From assembly GCA_028699795.1 (NCBI GenBank), contig JAQVTZ010000055.1, positions 1 through 10,484 of the forward strand: a stretch of DNA of 10,484 nt, written 5' to 3'. This document shows, one piece after another, positions 6,637-10,484 of this stretch. The DNA comes from Clostridia bacterium. Its GTDB lineage: Bacteria > Bacillota > Clostridia > Christensenellales > DTU072. Under the pieces are notes generated by a model, which saw only the letters and a list, made by a program, of their open reading frames with translations, was not told where the DNA came from and did no database searches. Within the stretch, counting starts at the first letter, position 1; every line of letters starts with the position of its first letter. The translations under genes were made by a program, and so were the position numbers.

Positions 6637-6662
6637 ACTCTCCACACTCTACTCTTAACTCT
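6637..6662. repeat. ACTCT short-repeat patch after yyaL
   Basis: ACTCT occurs four times at 6637-6641, 6646-6650, 6651-6655 and 6658-6662 (AGAGT in the leftward transcript). The pyrimidine-rich patch lies between the yyaL stop and its terminator hairpin. It is low-complexity sequence without an obvious role. Confidence 0.6.
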
Positions 6663-6677
6663 TACACCTGTGGGCTC

Positions 6678-8648
6678 TCAAATCTGCGGCAGTACATTTA
6701 CCGGAGGGTGACAAGCACCGCTCTCGCAGGCGTAAAATGTGACAAGCCCTCCCATAAGTTTATAGGTGTCGGTAGGCGGAGTAAAAAGCACGATATCGTA
6801 GGCAAAAAGCGCTTCTCTATGGTCGTCGATAAAACTTTGCCTGTCGGTATCCTCGGGAATTACGCATACAAGGCGGGCAAAATGCTCTTCTTTCAGTTTT
6901 GCGTAGGCATAATAACCTTGGGCGGCGGCGCTTCCCGTTTTGTCTAAAAACTTGGCAAGTTTATCCTTGATTTCCTTACGAACTTCAGCCAGAATGATAC
7001 CTTCCGCTTCCGTAAGGTAAAGGATATTATAATACATAAGAGCGTTGCCCGAAGGTGTCACGCCGTCGTAAAATTCTTTGGGGCGGCTTATTAGTTTTTG
7101 GCCGCTGTGAGGGGTAAGGAAGAAACCGCCCTTTTCATCATCCCAAAACTCGTCTATGACGGATTCGGTACGGGCGTACGCTTCTTTTAGATAGTGTTCC
7201 TCAAAGGTTGCGTTGTAAAGACCGATGCAAGCGGAGATATAGGCGGCGGCGTCCTCTAGTACGCATCCCATGGTATGTTTACCATTTTTATAGGAAGTAT
7301 AAACATTTTTGCCGTCCGTAAGTTTGTTTTTGATGAAAGCCAGTGCGTTCCGTGCAAGCGTCAATAACCCTTCTTCTCCGGTACTTTTGTAGGCTGACGC
7401 CAGACCGTCTGCGGCAAGAGCGTTCCAAAACGACAGATATTTGTCATCGATGTGAAGTTTCATTCTTTTTTTGCGGAACACATACAGTTGTTCCTTTTCG
7501 TTGCGATAATCAGAGGGATGGAGTAGCTCTTTCCCGATAAGGTTCGGGATGCTTTTCCCTTCAAAATTGCCGCTTGGCGTAATACCGTATGCCTTAGCAA
7601 AACGCGCGCCTGACTCTTTGCCCAGAACCTTATCGATTTCTTCAGGCGAAAACAAATAGTAAAGCCCTTCGCGGCCTTCGCTGTCCGCGTCTTGAGCGGA
7701 ATAAAAACCGCCTTCGCCGTTTTGAAGCTCTTTAGAGAGATAATTAGAACACTCCATAAGGATTTCTTTATAAAGCTCTTTGCCGCTTTGCAGATAAGCT
7801 TCGGAATAGACTTTTATCAGTTGGGCGTTGTCGTAAAGCATCTTTTCGAAATGCGGCACAAGCCATTCTCTGTCTGTTGAATACCTTGCAAAACCGCCGC
7901 CGATGTGGTCGTAAATTCCTCCTCGGTACATGGCGTCCAGCGTTGCAAAAAACATTTTGATTGCGGAAGCATCCTTACGGCGTTTGCCGTATTCGGCAAG
8001 AAACAGCAAGTTGGATGGCATGGGGAACTTCGGCGCTTGACCGAATCCGCCGTATACGGTATCGAAGGTATGTTTTAGATAAGAGTATTGCGCGCTTATT
8101 GTGTCGGAAAAACCGTGCAGATGCCCTGTTTTTTCTTCTTTATTCAGCTCGGATACCAAAATTTCGGCGTTTTTTAAGATCGCTTTGTGGTTGGTTCGCC
8201 ATTCTTTCTCGACGACCTCCAGCAGTTCGATGAGACCGGGTCTGCCGTAACCCGAACGCTTCGGATAGTAGGTTCCCGCGTAAAAAGGTTTTTGGTCGGG
8301 TGTCAAAAACACCGTCAGCGGCCAACCGCCGCCGCCTGTCATCAGACGGCAAGCCTCCATATAGACGGCATCCACATCGGGACGCTCTTCTCTGTCCACC
8401 TTGATAGAAACGAAAGCGCGGTTGAGGATTGCGGCGACCTGTTCATCTTCGAACGATTCGTGCGCCATAACATGGCACCAATGGCAGGCGCTGTATCCCA
8501 CCGAAAGAAAAATAGGCTTGTCTTCGGACAGGGCTTTTTCGAAAGCCTCGTCTCCCCAAGGATACCAATCGACAGGATTGTCGGCATGTTGCAGTAAGTA
8601 GGGCGAGGTTTCGCCGCGTAATCTGTTGGAAATCATAGAAGTGTTCAT
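6678..8648 (-). CDS. yyaL: YyaL/DUF255 family protein: thioredoxin-like domain plus (alpha/alpha)6-barrel
   Basis: This 656-residue protein belongs to the widespread COG1331 family (B. subtilis YyaL; human SPATA20). Residues about 1-165 are the DUF255 thioredoxin-like domain: RLRGETSPYLLQHADNPVDW at 9-28, the active-site-like CHWC at 55-58, MAHESFED at 61-68, VDREERPDVD near 90-99 and GGGGWPLTVFLTP, which holds the thioredoxin-type Pro. Residues about 180-650 fit an (alpha/alpha)6 barrel as in N-acylglucosamine 2-epimerases, with GGFGQAPKFPMPSNLLFL, GGFYSAQDADSEG and DGVTPSGNALM conserved. Both CHWC cysteines are present and the length is near the usual. The biochemical role is not settled for the family. 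No ribosome site precedes the ATG at 8648; a TATAAT lies six bases upstream, hinting at a leaderless message. ATG at 8636 (residue 5) is an alternative start. Single gene with its own terminator. Confidence 0.93.
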   Translation of the reverse strand: MNTSMISNRLRGETSPYLLQHADNPVDWYPWGDEAFEKALSEDKPIFLSVGYSACHWCHVMAHESFEDEQVAAILNRAFVSIKVDREERPDVDAVYMEACRLMTGGGGWPLTVFLTPDQKPFYAGTYYPKRSGYGRPGLIELLEVVEKEWRTNHKAILKNAEILVSELNKEEKTGHLHGFSDTISAQYSYLKHTFDTVYGGFGQAPKFPMPSNLLFLAEYGKRRKDASAIKMFFATLDAMYRGGIYDHIGGGFARYSTDREWLVPHFEKMLYDNAQLIKVYSEAYLQSGKELYKEILMECSNYLSKELQNGEGGFYSAQDADSEGREGLYYLFSPEEIDKVLGKESGARFAKAYGITPSGNFEGKSIPNLIGKELLHPSDYRNEKEQLYVFRKKRMKLHIDDKYLSFWNALAADGLASAYKSTGEEGLLTLARNALAFIKNKLTDGKNVYTSYKNGKHTMGCVLEDAAAYISACIGLYNATFEEHYLKEAYARTESVIDEFWDDEKGGFFLTPHSGQKLISRPKEFYDGVTPSGNALMYYNILYLTEAEGIILAEVRKEIKDKLAKFLDKTGSAAAQGYYAYAKLKEEHFARLVCVIPEDTDRQSFIDDHREALFAYDIVLFTPPTDTYKLMGGLVTFYACESGACHPPVNVLPQI

Positions 8649-8654
8649 AAAGCT

Positions 8655-8660
8655 ATTATA
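8655..8660 (-). promoter_or_regulatory. TATAAT -10 box abutting the yyaL start
   Basis: A perfect TATAAT on the minus strand ends six bases before the yyaL ATG, so transcription would start at or next to the ATG. No good -35 is found 16-18 bases upstream (about ACGAGT). Either the message is leaderless or the box is chance in AT-rich DNA. Confidence 0.4.
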
Positions 8661-8736
8661 TCCATTTTTTTGCTTTCACTCGTATAAATTTATCCGCCTT
8701 ACCGAAAATAATAGTATCAATCATTTGGAGGTAACC

Positions 8737-8946
8737 ATGAATAATCAAAGTCAGCAAGTCGCTGTGAAAAACCTTTTGAGCATCGACGATATCCTTGGCG
8801 CCGAAAAGCTATGTTACGAAAAATTGGACACCTATATCGGTATTGCCAAAGATCAAGAGTTAAAAACATTGCTTGCCAACCTCAAGCAGGCTACCCAATC
8901 GCACTACGGCGCGGTTTACAACTATCTCAAATCCCATCAAAGCTAA
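8737..8946 (+). CDS. Small ferritin-like / coat-F-like spore protein (first of pair)
   Basis: This 69-residue protein is two predicted helices after a polar Asn/Gln-rich start: SIDDILGAEKLCYEKLDTYI (15-34) and LKTLLANLKQATQSHYGAVYNYL (42-64). The AEK...Y and SHYG spacing recalls half of a ferritin-like bundle and the spacing in coat-F (CotF) spore proteins, so a spore-coat or sporulation role is likely, though the match is weaker than for its neighbour. I chose the ATG at 8737 because GGAGGT lies at 8727-8732; the frame is open from 8626, but that extension overlaps the yyaL start and has no ribosome site. The next gene begins 15 bases after the stop. No metal-ligand set is complete within one chain, so dimerisation with itself or its partner is possible (inference). 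Confidence 0.75.
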   Translation: MNNQSQQVAVKNLLSIDDILGAEKLCYEKLDTYIGIAKDQELKTLLANLKQATQSHYGAVYNYLKSHQS

Positions 8947-8961
8947 TAGGAGGAACGCTTT

Positions 8962-9216
8962 ATGAAACAACTGAATGACGAGCAAATTATCAACGATGTC
9001 CTTTCGGAACAGAAAGAACTTGCCAAACTGTATATGAATGCGATACTCGAAAGCAACTGCCCCAAAATGCGGTCGACGCTGGGCCCTGTTCATATGGATA
9101 TTGCCGAAAAACAGTTCGATTGCTTTCAATATATGGAAAAGAACAATCTTTATCCCGTAGATTACGCACAACCCCAGAAAGTAACCGAAACAATCAATAA
9201 ATTCGCATCCTTATAA
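8962..9216 (+). CDS. Coat-F (CotF) family spore coat protein
   Basis: An 84-residue helical protein resembling the coat-F family of clostridial and bacillar spore proteins, which have a ferritin-like bundle. Typical elements in order: DEQIINDVLSEQKELAKLYM (6-25), the ESNCPKMRSTL turn (30-40), PVHMDIAEKQFDCFQYME (42-59) with H44 and E49 where the family has an HxxxxE-like pair, and the NNLYPVDYAQPQKV end (61-74), which matches the usual G-W-Y-P-V-x-x-A ending. AGGAGG at 8948-8953 lies eight bases before the ATG. It forms a two-gene unit with 8737-8946 and is followed by a terminator at 9235-9281. It is probably expressed in the mother cell during sporulation (family knowledge); I could not place a sporulation-sigma promoter. 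Confidence 0.82.
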   Translation: MKQLNDEQIINDVLSEQKELAKLYMNAILESNCPKMRSTLGPVHMDIAEKQFDCFQYMEKNNLYPVDYAQPQKVTETINKFASL

Positions 9217-9234
9217 TTATTAAAGTGCGTGATG

Positions 9235-9281
9235 AAAGGGGTTGTCTAGTCAAATAAGATTGGACACCCCTTTACATTTTT
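9235..9281 (+). terminator. Intrinsic terminator after the spore-protein pair
   Basis: AAAGGGGT (9235-9242) pairs with ACCCCTTT (9266-9273); past a one-base bulge, GTC (9244-9246) pairs with GAC (9263-9265) around a 16-base loop. ATTTTT follows at 9276-9281. It lies just 19 bases before the next gene, which must therefore start from a promoter inside this region or depend on readthrough. Confidence 0.7.
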
Positions 9282-9299
9282 GCTACATATGAGGTAATA

Positions 9300-10484
9300 A
9301 TGTATCAAACGGTTTGGACCGAGTCTTGCAACATAAAAGAATATCCGTCTTTGGACGGCGACAGAAGATGCGGTGTATTAGTTATTGGCGGCGGCATCGC
9401 GGGGATTTTGACAGCTTATTTTCTAAAGCAGGCAGGCGTAGACTGTCTTGTTGCCGAAGGGAAAAGGATTGGGATGGGCGTAACCGCGTGTACCACGGCG
9501 CAAACAACGGCGCAGCAAGAATTGATGTGCAATTATCTTACAAAACGGAGCGGTGTAGAAAAAGCCAAACAGTTTTTGCACGCCAACCTTTGGGCGGTAG
9601 AAAAATTCCGTTCTCTGTCCAAGCAATTCGATTTTGATTTTGAAGACAGAGATTCTTATGTATACACCCTTAAAGACATCAAGAAAATTGAAGAAGAAGT
9701 AAAAGCGTTAAACGATATAGGATACAAATCCGAATTGGTAAGCAAGCTGCCGCTGCCGTTGGATATAAAAGCCGCGTACAGGTTCAGAAAACAAGCGCAA
9801 ATCAATCCGTTAAAGCTAATTGCCGCGCTTGCAAAAGACTTGGATATCGTAGAAAATACATTCGTGCAAAAAGTGGAAAAGGGTGTGGCATACACCGATA
9901 AGGGCATTATTACGGCGGATAAAATCGTTATCGCGACGCATTTTCCGTTTATCAATACAAGCGGTTTTTATTTTGCGAAAATGTACCAGCAACGCTCTTA
10001 TGTGCTTGCCTTGGAACATGCGCCCGACTACAATGCGATGTATATTGATGAAGAAAATTACGGCATGTATTTCCGCAACTATCAGAAATATTTTTTGGTG
10101 GGCGGCGGAGACCACAGAACGGGCAAAAAGGGAGGAAGTTTCGGCGAACTTGAGAATTTCGTCAAAGAACGCTATCCCGACAGCGAAATCAAATACCGTT
10201 GGGCGACGCAGGATTGTATTACGCATGATGCAGTCCCGTATATCGGCAGGTATTCCAAAACCTTACAGAATGTCTATGTGGCGACGGGGTATACCGGTTG
10301 GGGCATGACGGGCGCCATGATATCGGCAAGACTTCTTAGCGAAATGATAACCGAAAAAGAATCCGAATTTTTTGAAGTATTCAATTCGCTTCGTTGCGCG
10401 ATAAGCGCGCAACTGTTTCTTAATTTGGGCGAAAGCGTCATCAATCTTATCAATCCATCACCTAAAAGATGCACACATTTGGGC
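9300..10484 (+). CDS. FAD-dependent DadA-like oxidoreductase, cut before its Rieske domain (3' partial)
   Basis: The frame is open from ATG 9300 to the window end, 395 codons. The protein belongs to the glycine/D-amino-acid oxidase (DAO) fold group. It has a short start with YPSLDGD, then the FAD dinucleotide-binding GGGIAG (30-35) and an acidic E53 ending strand two, an ITADKIVIATHFPF segment that closes the FAD domain, and a C-terminal GYTGWGMTGAM flavin loop near 334-344. The last residues read PSPKRCTHLG; C391-T-H393 is the start of the C-x-H half of a Rieske [2Fe-2S] motif, as in family members that carry a C-terminal Rieske domain. That domain should lie just beyond the window. GAGGT at 9291-9295 is the ribosome site. 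The substrate is unknown; cytoplasmic redox work is likely. Promoter unclear. Confidence 0.9.
   Translation, partial: MYQTVWTESCNIKEYPSLDGDRRCGVLVIGGGIAGILTAYFLKQAGVDCLVAEGKRIGMGVTACTTAQTTAQQELMCNYLTKRSGVEKAKQFLHANLWAVEKFRSLSKQFDFDFEDRDSYVYTLKDIKKIEEEVKALNDIGYKSELVSKLPLPLDIKAAYRFRKQAQINPLKLIAALAKDLDIVENTFVQKVEKGVAYTDKGIITADKIVIATHFPFINTSGFYFAKMYQQRSYVLALEHAPDYNAMYIDEENYGMYFRNYQKYFLVGGGDHRTGKKGGSFGELENFVKERYPDSEIKYRWATQDCITHDAVPYIGRYSKTLQNVYVATGYTGWGMTGAMISARLLSEMITEKESEFFEVFNSLRCAISAQLFLNLGESVINLINPSPKRCTHLG

Larger units (their letters stand above)
6369..6677. other. 309-bp gap between the membrane operon and yyaL
   Basis: The gap holds, from left to right: the ribosome site, start-site dyad and promoter of the membrane operon (6376-6440); an AT-rich stretch with a bulged hairpin (6496-6540; GTTAG/CTAAC and GAAAG/CTTTC arms) of unclear role; the yyaL terminator hairpin (6591-6623); and a short ACTCT-rich patch (6637-6662). 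Plus-strand open frames here lack family resemblance and convincing starts, so I call no gene. Confidence 0.7.

Noticed and set aside
6441..6711. Plus-strand open frames in and beside the gap before yyaL
   Set aside because: They run across a terminator, short repeats and the end of yyaL, with no recognisable protein features or good ribosome sites.
8187..8597. 136-codon plus-strand frame opposite the thioredoxin-like domain of yyaL
   Set aside because: The minus-strand frame encodes the conserved family with CHWC; the plus frame is its shadow.
8661..8726. Sporulation-sigma promoter before the spore-protein pair
   Set aside because: GTATA- and AATAATA-like pieces are present, but their spacing does not fit the sigma-F/G or sigma-E/K patterns I know.
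8626..8736. N-terminal extension of the first spore-protein frame to 8626
   Set aside because: It overlaps the divergent yyaL start, its residues look like translated AT-rich intergenic DNA, and GGAGGT marks the ATG at 8737.
9260..9290. Promoter for the oxidoreductase (TTGGAC with TACATA about 18 bases on)
   Set aside because: The -10 match is poor and the -35 lies in the terminator stem; support is too weak to list.
9423..10308. Open frames in other phases within the oxidoreductase gene (for example 9816-10226 minus and 9883-10308 plus)
   Set aside because: The frame from 9300 carries the FAD motif and the family sequence along its whole length, so the others are shadows.

Overview
The window reads as chromosomal DNA from a spore-forming, low-to-medium-GC member of the Bacillota, most likely an uncultured gut-type clostridium. 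The evidence is strong AGGAGG-type ribosome sites, TTGACA/TATAAT-like promoters, a coat-F-like spore protein pair, and clostridial-looking protein families. I cannot name a species. There are no rRNA, tRNA, CRISPR or transposase signals, and base composition looks even throughout.

Layout. Everything left of about 8648 is on the minus strand and everything right of about 8737 is on the plus strand, so there is one divergent junction near 8649-8736. From the left: (a) the first 17 codons of a leftward gene run off the edge (1-51), with a promoter and leader dyad at 63-164. (b) A compact leftward operon (198-2442) encodes a PiT-family phosphate permease, a DUF47/PhoU-like protein and a YfbR-like HD-domain 5'-nucleotidase; it has an 11-bp gap, then a 1-bp stop/start overlap, and a promoter at 2484-2512. 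(c) A sugar-phosphate isomerase/epimerase-like TIM barrel lies at 2562-3314. (d) Two adjacent, unrecognised four-helix membrane proteins with large acidic outside domains lie at 3509-6368. They have a consensus-like promoter with a dyad at the start site and a hairpin after the second gene. (e) A YyaL-type thioredoxin-fold/(alpha/alpha)6 protein lies at 6678-8648. (f) Rightward, two small ferritin-like/coat-F-like spore proteins (8737-9216) are followed by a terminator. (g) An FAD-dependent DadA-like oxidoreductase starts at 9300 and is cut by the window end at the first Cys-x-His of what should be a C-terminal Rieske domain.

How they fit together. The pit-DUF47-yfbR unit is a plausible phosphate acquisition and nucleotide-phosphate salvage operon. 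Two of its proteins have altered signature residues: the permease lacks Asn/Asp residues usual in PiT signatures, and the nucleotidase has His-Glu where the family's His-Asp is expected. The best candidate for an undescribed system is the two-gene membrane operon at 3509-6368: two divergent proteins of the same topology, translationally close, under one apparently regulated promoter, with no family I recognise.
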